From Dasypus novemcinctus (Eukaryota > Chordata > Mammalia > Cingulata > Dasypodidae), in NCBI RefSeq assembly GCF_030445035.2, contig NC_080689.1, positions 27,495,278 through 27,559,277 on the forward strand: a stretch of 64,000 nucleotides of DNA, read 5' to 3'. Below, in pieces: positions 14,466 through 24,984 of the stretch. A program made the position numbers and the translations under genes. Within the stretch, counting starts at the first letter, position 1; each line of letters opens with the position of its first letter. The notes beneath the pieces are model-generated. The model did no database searches, was not told the DNA's origin, and saw nothing but the letters and a program-made list of their open reading frames with translations.

Positions 14466-15369
14466 AGCAACAAAGATAAACTCTCATCTTCTCTGGATAG
14501 AACTGACTCCCTTAGCACCAATTTTAGGGAGCCCATAAAAATATACAGTAGTACGATGAGGCTAAATGGAATAAGAAAAGAGCTTGGCAAGCAAGCAAGC
14601 CTCATTAGAATAATTAAAGGGACTATTAACCCAAAGTAACCCAGACATAATTTGAAGTATGTCATGAACTAAGTACTATGGAACATTTATTTGATGGCTC
14701 AAACATTATTAAGTTAGTAACCTCAATATGGTTCTACACCTCAATTTAAACCTTTTGCATTTATATGCTGGTGTGTTTTAAATCTCTAATTGGAACGCTG
14801 AAGGGAATGCTTCAGAAATGACTTTCTTTGAATGCAAATATCTACGCTGACCAAGGACCCTTTGAATTTGCATTTCAATTTTCCCAGGGTTCCTGGCCTT
14901 TGACTGGAAGGAGAGGATGTTCTCCTCTAGGGCTCCTGCAGGACAACTCCAAACGTTTGAAGATGCTCAGTGTCCCCACTTGCTCAGAGGAAATTCTCTA
15001 CAATATGGGACTATTGGGAATATGGCTTTTCAATATGTTTCATTTTAATGTACAACCTATATCTTGCCAGTCTTCAGAGCAAGATTTCTAATTGATCTAA
15101 ATTCTATTAGAAAATGTCTGCCTGGGGCCTGAATACGGGAAAAACCAATTGGTTGGCTATAAAGGCGATACTTTTTTGTATTTTTTTCCTATTTTTTTTC
15201 CCTGCCCTTCAGCATTTGCTGTAGAGATTTATTGCCAGCTGTGTGTAAGGCCCTGGGCTATGCACTGGCCTCAGGTCTCTAAGTGAATGTTTTGCAGATA
15301 GGAACTAAGCATAGACTGTGTGGCTAGAGTGGAGAGAGCAAGGGGGCAGCAGTGCCAATGAAGTTGCCT
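14466..15369. other. Intergenic, nothing recognisable
   Basis: AT-rich sequence without a supported gene or repeat. The open frame at 14828-15091 shows no known motif. Confidence 0.45.
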
Positions 15370-15720
15370 AGAGAGCCAGAACCTTGCAAGCTGCATTGAG
15401 GGCTTTAGGTTTATCCTGACAATAGAAAGCAATAAAAGGGTTTAAAAAGGACACTGGTGTGATCTGATTTCCAATTAAGACTATCAGTGTTGCTGCTGGA
15501 TGGAGAATGAATTGAACGAGGGCAAGGCTGGAGGAGGAGAAGCCAGTCGGGAAGAAGGATGTTGAAGGAATCCAGGAGACACATGATGGCCATGAAGATG
15601 GAAAGATGAGGCAGATATAATTTAAAGGTGGAATTGACAAGACTTGCTGGTAAGTTACGTGCCAATTTGATCAAATAGAAGTGACTGAGAAGAAGGTCCA
15701 GGCATGAAAGGAAGGCATAC
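15370..15720 (-). mobile_element. L2 LINE fragment, antisense
   Basis: 'gagggctttaggtttatcctgac...aaagggtttaaaaaggacactggtgtgatctgatt...gctgctggatggagaatgaattg' is the reverse complement of the L2 ORF2 region. The - strand frames here are broken L2 reverse transcriptase remnants. Confidence 0.75.
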
Positions 15721-16485
15721 AGTGATTGTGAATGAATGCGAGAGGCCCCATTGGCTGCCCCTAGCCTAAATCATGCCTGAGAGACTTGGTCTATTTCAGT
15801 TAAACATTTCCCTTTATTGAAGAGCACTGAGAAATTTTGAGAATGTGCACCCCCTTCATTTTAGGGCATCCAGACATTCACAACTGCATCAATCACTGCC
15901 CTGAGGATGTGCCGGGGCCCAAGGTACTGATGATGCCTCTTTCTTATGTGGGTGGTGGGCACAGAGGAACTGTACTGACAGGCTCTTCAGGAACTGTTCA
16001 AATGTACACATGGCCTAAGAGGTAAATTCCCTTAATATCTGCGTGTATGTGGAATGACGCCCTCTGGGGACAAAAGTGCATGGACACCTTGCTAAAGCAA
16101 GGTCCATGGAGGCCCCACTAGGTCTTGATAAGAAGGATGTGGGGCTCCTTTGTCTAGGCTTTCAGGGACCAGTGGCCCAGTCGCAATCCCAGCCAGATCC
16201 CCAGCTCATGACATTCATCCTTGAATTAGAATACATCTTTTATTTCTGTCTCCATGACTTTGCCTGTCATTCAAGTGACTGTGAGGAGCATAAAAATACT
16301 TGCTTTAGAAAGTTGGCCATGCCTGAACTGAATTTCATTCAGCTGTGGGTTAAGAGGGCTTCAAACTCATTCCCTACATGTAAAACACATCAAATCTCCT
16401 CATATTGGTCAAAGCTGTTAAGCATAAAATCTCAAAACAAGCCCAAAGGCCTGAATAAATTGGTGAGGTTTTCTCATTTCTTCCC
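15721..16485. other. Intergenic, nothing recognisable
   Basis: No repeat family or gene is recognised. The 175-residue open frame starting at 16076 runs into an LTR and is not supported. Confidence 0.45.
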
Positions 16486-16942
16486 TGTGATGGTTAAATT
16501 CATGTGTCAACTTGGCCAGGTGATGGTGTCCAGTTGTTTGGTCAAGCAAGGCCTGATTGTTGCTGTGAGGATATTACTTGGATTTAAGTCATCAGTAAGT
16601 TGATTGCATCTATGACTGGTTACATCTACAATCAACTGAGAAGATTGCCTTCAACAATGAGAGACATCTCAGCCAATCAGTTGAAAGCTATAAAAGAAAT
16701 GTTGGTTTCAGCAGTCAGAGAATTTCCATTTTTACTTCAGCCAGTCAGCTAGCCAGCTTCTCTTGGAGAATTCATTGAAAACTTCACTAAAGTTCCCAGC
16801 TTGCAGCCTGCCCTATAGGAATTTGGACTGGCCCACCCCCACAGTCACGTGAGACAATTCTTATAATAAATCTCATAATGTTTCCTCAATGACTACATAC
16901 ATCCTGAAAGTTCTATTTCCCTAGAGAACCATGACTAATGCA
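16486..16942 (+). mobile_element. LTR of a MaLR-like (class III) endogenous element
   Basis: It begins TGTGATGG and ends CTAATGCA, the TG...CA form of an LTR. A TATA-like TATAAA sits at 16689-16694 and a poly(A) signal AATAAA at 16865-16870, in the right order. The sequence just after it (GAATTTGTACC...) resembles the start of a MaLR internal region. A partial second LTR lies at 18402-18515. No matching 5-base target duplication was found. Confidence 0.65.
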
Positions 16943-18401
16943 GAATTTGTACCTGGAATGGTTACTGAGGAACAGGATTTTTTTTCCCAATTAATTTGTA
17001 CTTAATTGCCTTTTTAAAAAAAGATACACAGATCACAAAAAATGTTACATTGAAAAATATAAGAGTTTCCCACCCCCCACCCCTCCACTCCTCCCACATC
17101 AATAACCTCTTTCATCATTGTGGCACATTCATTGCATTTGGGAAGAACAGAATCTTAAGGATGAGATTTCTGAGGTGGTTTTGGGCTTTGGGGAATTTGT
17201 TCTCTAATCTGATTAGATATATAGGCACTAATGCTGCCATATCCAACAATCAAGATGGCACTGAGAGTCCACGGTGTGATTTGGCAATAGAGATATGCAA
17301 AATATTACCACTGGATATGGCTACTCAAATGCTTATAAGAGGTAAGGCTCTGGGTGAGAAAGTATTTGACACCTTAAAAGAGTTTTGGGATGTATAATGG
17401 TGTTTGCTGGTTGTTCTTAAATACACTTGATACAGTTGTTAGAGAGATGAACACAATGCTTCAAATCCCCCCCCCCCCGGAAGCTTCACACGAAGGACGT
17501 GAAAGTTTCTACGTGTGCCCTGAACGAAGATCTTGTTTCATTGTAGCCGCACACTTGTGATTTCTTAAAACTAGATTGAGTCTTATTATGCAAATAGCTG
17601 GATTATTAAACTCCCAGCCTTACAGGGTGTCTGCCATTAAAGTGAGCGTGTTAATTGGAAAGGTATGGGGCCCTGAAAATTGAAATGGGTACAGATGGGT
17701 TGATAATGATGATTGTGGGGACATTGAAACCCTAGGTTCTGTTAAGCCTTAGCTGAAAAAACCTGTAATGGTCTGTCGTGAGAAATCAGCCATCCAACTG
17801 CCACCTGAGGAGTTTAACCCTGCTGTGCCTGATAAACCTAAAACCACCTCCCTGAGGCAACAGCTCTCATACCTCTGTCTGAAGAGATTAATCCTATTTC
17901 ACCAGCTGAAACTACAATGGAATGCCCTGAGGTCATTGGCTTGCAGGAGACTTCTAATTCTTTTTATACCAGCTAGCTGAGGTGGGTGCTGAGGGTAAAA
18001 GGAATACAGAACGGGCAGTGGAAGGAGGTAGTTCTAAATACGAGCTATGACTACGTGACCAGGTATAGAAACAACTGTTAATGAATATTTCTTCCTTGTT
18101 TTGTTATGAGTATGTTTGTATATATAAATTAAGCAAATATCTTTGTTTTCTTCTTTAAGGTTTTATCATATGACACAAATTGTATTAACTACTTCTGGTA
18201 GTATTTAAGTTACAGGATATCACGTTTGAGTGAATATTATTCAAGGACTTGTGCCTCTTCCTGGAAAAGTTGGTGCATTTCTGGTGTATGCTGGAGAGTT
18301 GTGTATTGGTAGGTAAAAACATGGCAGTTCTTGTTTTAATTTATAGATTAAGTGTGGTTTAAGGAGATGTGTATGGGTGCCAGGTTGACAAGAAGTGGAC
18401 T
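16943..18401 (+). mobile_element. Degenerate internal region of the MaLR-like element
   Basis: It sits between the two LTR copies and has no long intact frame. It is interrupted by an antisense L1 3' piece at 16977-17148. Short frames such as 17768-17980 may be decayed gag-like remnants, but I cannot show that. Confidence 0.45.
16977..17148 (-). mobile_element. L1 3' end fragment, antisense, nested in the MaLR-like element
   Basis: A poly-T at 16977-16986 (its A tail) is followed by 'gatacacagatcacaaaaaatgttacatt' and a C-rich stretch typical of xenarthran L1 3' ends. GAACAGGATT before and GAACAGAATC after it look like a diverged target duplication. Confidence 0.5.
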
Positions 18402-18515
18402 TGGTGAAGTTCATGGGCTGACTTGGCTAGGTGATGGTCTCTAGATATTTGGTCAAGCAAGTACTGGCCTGATAGTTACAGGGAGGATATGTTGGATTCT
18501 GGGTGTTCATAAAGC
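18402..18515 (+). mobile_element. Truncated second LTR of the MaLR-like element
   Basis: 'ttcatgggctgacttggctaggtgatgg' and 'atttggtcaagcaag...ggaggatatgttgg' align in order with the first 120 bases of the LTR at 16486. The rest is missing. Confidence 0.6.
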
Positions 18516-19130
18516 AAAACAAAACCAAAACCAAACAAAACCATTTCTCTCTTTTAAAGCACTTGATTCTAAGAGGATGGTGCAGGAGTCAAATTCCTAT
18601 CAATTCCTAGGTCTTCTTTATTCTTGTAAACTTAGCTAGAAATAAGATGCAGAAAAGAAAGCTCTGATTCTCAAAGTCCTCTGCAATTCTGTGTCTTGAC
18701 ACTGATGAGACACCAAAGGAGAAGAGACAGCGTTTCCTCAGGGACTATTCAGGCCATCCTCTTTCCATACTTTATCTTGTTACTATTACCTCTGCTTTGT
18801 AGATGGAGAAACCAAGTTTCAGAGAGTTTTAATAACCTTCCTGCTAAGCAAGATTTGGTTTCTGATGTGCTCACTCCAAAGCTCTTGCTATTTCCACCTT
18901 CCCACACAGCCTCTACTTCAACCACCTCAAAGTCATGCAAACACCAACAGTGTGTGTCTAACCATAGTTGAGCTTGTTTCTCAATTTCATACATCTAGAT
19001 AGGCTCATACTCCACCACTTTTTTTCATAGTTTTCCTTGGAAGTTACTGGCTGCCCCTCAAGTTTTAATCAAGCAGCTGTATTTCTAAATCAGAGCACAC
19101 CCTGCCCTTTGTAATTCTGTAAAGAATGCC
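18516..19130. other. Intergenic, nothing recognisable
   Basis: It starts with a short A-rich AAAAC stretch (18505-18545), then unremarkable sequence. The opposing open frames at 18696-18971 (+) and 18749-18994 (-) are mutual shadows. Confidence 0.4.
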
Positions 19131-19142
19131 AGACCTATTTTT

Positions 19143-19508
19143 TTTTTAAAGATTTATTTATTTATTTAATTTCCCCCCTCCCCTGGTTGTCTGTTCTTGG
19201 TGTCTATTTGCTGCGTCTTGTTTCTTTGTCCGCTTCTGTTGTCATCAGCGGCACGGGAAGTGTGGGCGGCGCCATTCCTGGGCAGGCTGCACCTTCTTTT
19301 CACGCTGGGCGGCTTTCCTCACGGGCGCACTCCTTGAGCATGGGGCTCCCCCACGTGGGGGACACCCTTGCGTGGCACGGCACTCCTTGTGCGCATCAGC
19401 GCTGCGCATGGCCAGCTCCACGCGGGTCAAGGAGGCCCGGGGTTTGAACCGCGGACCTCCCATATGGTAGACGGACGCCCTAACCACTGGGCCAAAGTGC
19501 GTTTCCCG
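19143..19508 (-). mobile_element. DAS-SINE, antisense, with target-site duplication
   Basis: Head at the right (about 19425-19505, B-box complement GGTTTGAACC), poly-T tail at 19141-19149. AGACCTATTTTT occurs on both sides (19131-19142 and 19509-19520), a perfect 12-base duplication. Open frames within it are SINE artefacts. Confidence 0.93.
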
Positions 19509-19520
19509 AGACCTATTTTT

Positions 19521-21379
19521 ATAAGCACAGAATTTCTCCTTACATGATTGACCTTCAATAGACACTATAGTCTGCAGTAGCCTAAAGGTATGACAGCAAT
19601 TTTAATTACCTTCTTGGCACTTCTCCCACAGAACATTCTGAAAAATTCCCATGTCACTAGGGCTGTTTAAAGATTAATTTTTCAGTGGATAGGTCCTCCT
19701 TACTTTGTCCTGTGAAAGCATCCCTGATGGTTTTTTGGTAAATTATTAAAGCAATTATTCAAAAAGGGAGGCTATATAGCCTTGGGGTTAGAGGGCAGGA
19801 TGGGAACTCAGAGACTCATGAATTTTAGCTCTTGCTTCGGGACTGCCAATTTGTGACCCTGAAAGTCAATCATCTTTTGTGAATCTCCAGAGACTGTTGA
19901 TGAGCTGATGTACTTTCCAGGGATGTTTGCAATAATTACACATTTAAGAAGTCCAGGGAATGCTTTAAACACCTCTAAAAATTTTTTTTCTTTATTCAAA
20001 TTGAATGTGAACTAACTTAACAAAAAAAAAAAACCAGTGTGCTAAGTTATACAAACAAAATAAAGCCATCTGATGTTGAGTCAATACAAGTATACCTTCC
20101 AAATGTTTTATTACATATCAGAGAGAGTAGTTCATTTTACATTTTCTCTTTGAGAGGTTGATTTTTATGCAGTGGTTAAAAAAAAATAAAAAATAAAAAC
20201 AAATTTCATGGCAGCCTTGGAAGGTAGATGGAAGCTGTGATTGTTGTCCTCAGTGGAGGAAACTGATTCTTTGTGCATTACCCAAGATCCCTCAGCCAAT
20301 CTCTGGCAAGGTGACTTATTCCCAGCAAACGAACTAACTAAATTTTGAGGTCAACATAACTGAGCAAGTATCTGTATTCTTGCAAACACGTCAGTGGAGT
20401 ATGAGCCTCTGCTTTATATGCCTCTGTTATGACTACAGTAAATCACTATCATGACAACATGTTTCTCAAATAAAATGGTCTTAGGAATTGAAACAAAACC
20501 AACTGTGAATGGAAATCTAGGGGCGATAACATAAGTGATTGATGCAGTATTGATTCAAAGATGAACCAGTTCTTAGAGTTTTCCAAATAGAGTAACAGTT
20601 TAAAGAGGGTTTACAGGAGTGGGGAATCATTTTCAAGAGAAATGCAGTTAAGGTGAGGAAAGAACAAGGATGAGTTGAAGGTATGTGGGTGAGGGCAGAG
20701 ATGCACTTGGAACCATTTGGAATAGGAAAGGTGAATGGCCCTCTTCTTACAACCTAGTCAAAAAAATACTGCAGGGAGCCAGAAGAGGGAAGTGTGCAAG
20801 GGGTTAACATGAAATTTAGTAAATTTCACTATTTCTTACAGCAAACAGCGAGTGGATCTGTAATACGCCTACGTAATCAAGAAGGGTGTCACAGAAAATG
20901 TCAAGCTTTTACCTATTAACGACTGAATAATTCCATACTTTCCAATATCACAAAGGAAGAAAAACAAAACTTCCTTCAGTGAGTAACAGCAGAAGATTTT
21001 TCTTTTTCTTCTGTGACATTGGAAAGCATGAGTTCTGTCAATCCCGGGTCGGGGTGGAGCGGGGGAGCTGTTAGCCTCCTGGAGCTTGCTGGCTCTGTTT
21101 GTGTCTGGCAGATGACCATGTACCTGTTTGGGGTCAGTGTGTTGAAGGAATGAAGGAAGGAGTGAATGAAGTACTACAGACATGGTGGTCCCCTGAATTT
21201 GTAGTCTTGCTGCCTTATAGCCTCTATTTCTCAGGGTTACTTTTGGTGTGTGTGACTCCAGACCAGAATTCTTTATGGTCTCTTTAAAAGCAGACCCTAG
21301 TAGCAAAATGGTGTGGGATCTCAGTGAAAATAGGGACCTCCCAACACCATGGAAACAGAAACATATATCATAGGTGAAT
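19521..21379. other. Intergenic, no gene supported
   Basis: AT-rich sequence. The 171-codon frame on the - strand at 20869-21384 has no recognisable domain, no splice context and a skewed composition, so I do not call it a gene. Confidence 0.45.
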
Positions 21380-21950
21380 GACACGGTCCATTCATTTGCT
21401 CACACATTTGTAAGTTCATTCAGCTTTCAAATCTTCTAGTGCCTAGTACCGGCCAGAGAATGCTCTAGGTGCAGGAGATAAATGGTGAGCAAAACAAGGA
21501 GCTGCCTTTGTAATGTTGGGGACAGAATAACAAACATTTCCCATGTAATATATCGTGGTGATAGGTGCTATGAAGAAAAATGGAAGCAGCTGGGAGGATA
21601 GAGTTTGAAGAGTGAGGGGGAAGCTAGTTTAGATAGGAAAGCTTTCCACCGTTAGGGGCCATTTGAGCAAGAGACTGAGTGACACAGGCATCTGGGGAAA
21701 ATGCTCCAGGGTGAGGGAACAGCAAGTGAAGAGGTCTGAGATGGGACTGCCCTTGGAATGTTCCAGGAACAGTAGGGGGCCAGTTTTGCCAGGCAAAAGG
21801 CGAGGGAGGCTTGTAGCAATGAAGTAGGAGAGGTTTCCAGGCCAGATCAAGACTTTGGACTTTATTCTGAGTAAAATGGAAAGCCCCTGGAGGGCTTTGA
21901 GTAGAAGAGTGATATAATCTGATTTAGGCTTAAAAACAGACAAAAATCTC
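21380..21950 (-). mobile_element. L2 LINE fragment, antisense
   Basis: About 570 bases of antisense L2: 'ctaggtgcaggagataaatggtgagcaaaac', 'gataggtgctatgaagaaaaatgg', 'gggaacagcaagtgaagaggtctgag', 'ggactttattctgagtaaaatggaaagcc' and 'gtgatataatctgattt'. The 123-residue - strand frame at 21629-22000 is its decayed ORF2 C-terminus. Confidence 0.8.
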
Positions 21951-24210
21951 TGGCCTAGGGAGTAAATTTTCCTTGGTTCCCATGTAAATATTCTTGGCAA
22001 AATACCTAGTTAATATGCCCACAAACTTCCAAGGTGAAATCAATCTCTAGTAGTGTCAAGTTCTCAAGGACAGATGTCACAAAAGGGCAGCCTGAAGGGT
22101 GATCACAAAATAGTAGAAATGTGTGTGTGAGAGCGAGAGGGATGGGGCAGGGCAAGGGCAGTGGGGTGGGGAGATCTGGAGTGAACGCCCTCATCTGTTA
22201 CACCCATGGGCAGGCAGCTACAGCTGAAGGAACGTGGTGACCACTGACCATATGAAGTAACTGTGGCATTCAGACGACAAACTAAATGTTTCAGATCTCC
22301 TGAGTCTCTTGAAGATAATAAATGCAAGGAATTGAACTAAAAGGAAAAGCTTAGCTTTTCATTTACCTGAGCATGCTTTCAGTTGCTTCTTTAAATGCCC
22401 CACAATCCATTGCTTTTAAAAAAATGTTTCCTGGACTCTGTTCATCTTTTTCTCTTTGTCGAGCTTTTTCAGTAAATCCAAATTCAGAGGTCAGGGATTT
22501 TCCTGGGTCTCATAAAAATCGGTTCGAAGGCTAACAGAGCAGGCTCTTGGCTGCACGACTAGGGAATCGTCCCTGACCCATGGCTTCTGGTTGGAGCCCT
22601 TGCACCCTGTCCCTTTCTCCCTCTCTTTCTAGAGAGCTGTTGTAGCAGCTATTCAGGTAAGGCCGGTGTACGGTGGAGCTTTGCCAGAGCCTGACACATC
22701 ACAGGTCCTCAAAAAATGCTTGAGAGCTGAAGGAACAAATGAACGAATGAATAAGAGAATTGTGAAGAGTACAAATACTATGGGAAAATAGAAGAATGCA
22801 TAAAAATACTCAGCTGACATTTCCTAATTCTCAGAATTTCTCTGAGAAGCCCTTACATCTCATCTAATTTTAGTCCAAAGGATATCTTTCATAGTTCCCT
22901 CAACAGTCAGATTTACCTGCACTCAGAGGGATTCTTCTTGGGCACCAATATTCCTCGGTTATGTAGGAAGTAGATCTCTTGCATGTCTCTCTGAATGCCA
23001 TTTAAATCACAGCTCTCAGATCCATGGGCATTTGTTCCCTGCTCAACAGGAACCAGTCCAGTTTAGTTCAAGGAACAGTAACTGTTGTTGTGTGCCATAA
23101 CCTGTGCCCTGAGGTGAAGGAAAAATACTACAAAATATTCTAACTAGAAGCTATGCTCAAATTTTAGAAATTTCCCCAAAGGTTTTATTGCTTTATGCAT
23201 TTGATATGAAAGTTTAGCAGAAACTTTTAATTTAATTGAGACATATACTATGCTAATTAGAGCTAAGATGCTGCCACTTATGGTTTATACCACTGTCAGC
23301 TAAGCCAATAAAAAAAAAATACACTTTTCTACCTGCCATTTGCTGCCTCTTGGTTACAGACACAAAGAGGCCCACCTCCACACATTTTGTTTTTCATTCT
23401 AAAGATGCATGCCAGGTTTAGACACAGAATGACAAAGACTGTTATTCAAAATCTTTGAGAGGCAGAAACATTAAAAGTAACTTTTGGGGGGCAGCAAAGA
23501 ATAAAATTGCCACCTGGAAAATATGGTCAAAGGAAAAATGTGAACTATGTGGAAGAATGAGAAATGCAGTGTCTGCGTGACAGGAGTACACTTCAGTAAC
23601 CTAGGTGATCTGGACACAGTTTCCAGTTGCAATCTATAGAATCTACTCCAGCTAGTGTAGCAGAAAAGTTTATTTTTTAAAAAATAATCAGGGTGCTCAA
23701 GAAAGCCAAAAAATTAGTCTGAAGAGCTCCACAACTGGCAACAACATCCAAACCTTATGGCAGGATAGGACTGTTGAGCCAAAACCTACTGCAGCCTCTG
23801 CTGGGCGCCTACCCCTGACGCTGGACCCCAAATGCTGCCTCTGTCCCTGCTGGCCCCAGAGGCCAATGTTTCTGCTGCCACCCTCCCAGAAAGTAGGTTC
23901 CATTACAAGTGCCTGCTTCCTTATAAAATGCACATTCAAACCAATTTATCATGTGGCAGTGTCTGGCCTATACTTGACCCACAAGGCTAGGCTAGGAAAG
24001 CTGGTGTTTTTGTGTCTACCTTGAAGAAGCAGGACTTCAAAGGTGGCAAATCTCCCAAAGGTGTTCTCCCAAAGAACACCAAAGGAAAGGTGTTCTTTCC
24101 TCTTTAATGCACCCCTTGGCTGCCTGACATCAACGTCCTTCTCAAGGACATGATTTCTGACTGGTTTCTTTTCTTGTCTAGTTCCATTTGATATTCTATA
24201 AATTATGGAT
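21951..24210. other. Intergenic, mostly unassigned
   Basis: A short L2-like tail is possible near 22670-22760 ('ctgacacatcacaggtcctcaaaaaatgc...aacgaatgaat'). Otherwise I see no gene or clear repeat. Confidence 0.4.
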
Positions 24211-24306
24211 TAAATTGTGGGGGGGGGGAACCATGAGAGTAGGAGGGAGTTGAAAGTCCCCCTACCCTTGACCAGTGGGGGAAGGAGCTGCTGTATAAAT
24301 ACTCTC

Positions 24307-24307
24307 T

Positions 24308-24352
<45 letters not shown>

Positions 24353-24372
24353 TCTGTCTCTCTCTCTCTCTG

Positions 24373-24404
<32 letters not shown>

Positions 24405-24482
24405 TGTCTCTCTCTCTCTGTCTCTCTCTCTCTGTCTCTCTCTCTGTCTCTCTCTCTGTCTCTCTCTCTGTCTCTCTCTCTG

Positions 24483-24514
<32 letters not shown>

Positions 24515-24634
24515 TGTCTCTCTCTCTCTGTCTCTCTCTCTCTGTCTCTCTCTCTCTCTCTGTCTCTCTCTCTCTGTCTCTCTCTCTCTGTCTCTCTCTC
24601 TCTGTCTCTCTCTCTCTGTCTCTCTGTCTCTCTG

Positions 24635-24688
<54 letters not shown>

Positions 24689-24924
24689 TGTCTCTCTCTC
24701 TCTGTCTCTCTCTCTCTGTCTCTCTCTCTGTCTCTCTCTCTGTCTCTCTCTCTGTCTCTCTCTCTGTCTCTCTCTCTGTCTCTCTCTCTGTCTCTCTCTG
24801 TCTCTCTCTGTCTCTCTCTGTCTCTCTCTCTCTGTCTCTCTCTCTCTGTCTCTCTCTGTCTCTCTCTGTCTCTCTCTCTCTCTGTCTCTCTGTCTCTCTG
24901 TCTCTCTGTCTCTCTGTCTCTCTG

Positions 24925-24959
<35 letters not shown>

Positions 24960-24960
24960 T
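24307..24960 (+). repeat. Long TC tract with regular G interruptions (satellite-like microsatellite)
   Basis: About 650 bases of pure (TC)n broken by single G every 8, 10, 12, 14 or more bases (TCTCTCTG, TCTCTCTCTG and so on). Several blocks keep one spacing: 10-base units at about 24440-24485 and 24715-24790, 8-base units at about 24880-24940. The opposite strand is all purine plus C. The 239 to 362-residue Arg/Glu or Ser/Leu-rich frames across it are translations of this repeat, not proteins. Confidence 0.97.
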
Positions 24961-24984
24961 CCCCCCCATTCCCACTCCCACAAT

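Noticed and set aside
16076-16603. 175-codon frame on the plus strand
   Set aside because: Runs from unassigned sequence into an LTR and lacks any recognisable motif.
20869-21384. 171-codon frame on the minus strand
   Set aside because: No domain, no splice context and no likeness to a known family. A frame of this length is expected by chance several times in 64 kb.
24307-24960. CRISPR-like array of repeats and spacers
   Set aside because: The repeat is simple sequence with no unique spacers, and the genome is mammalian.
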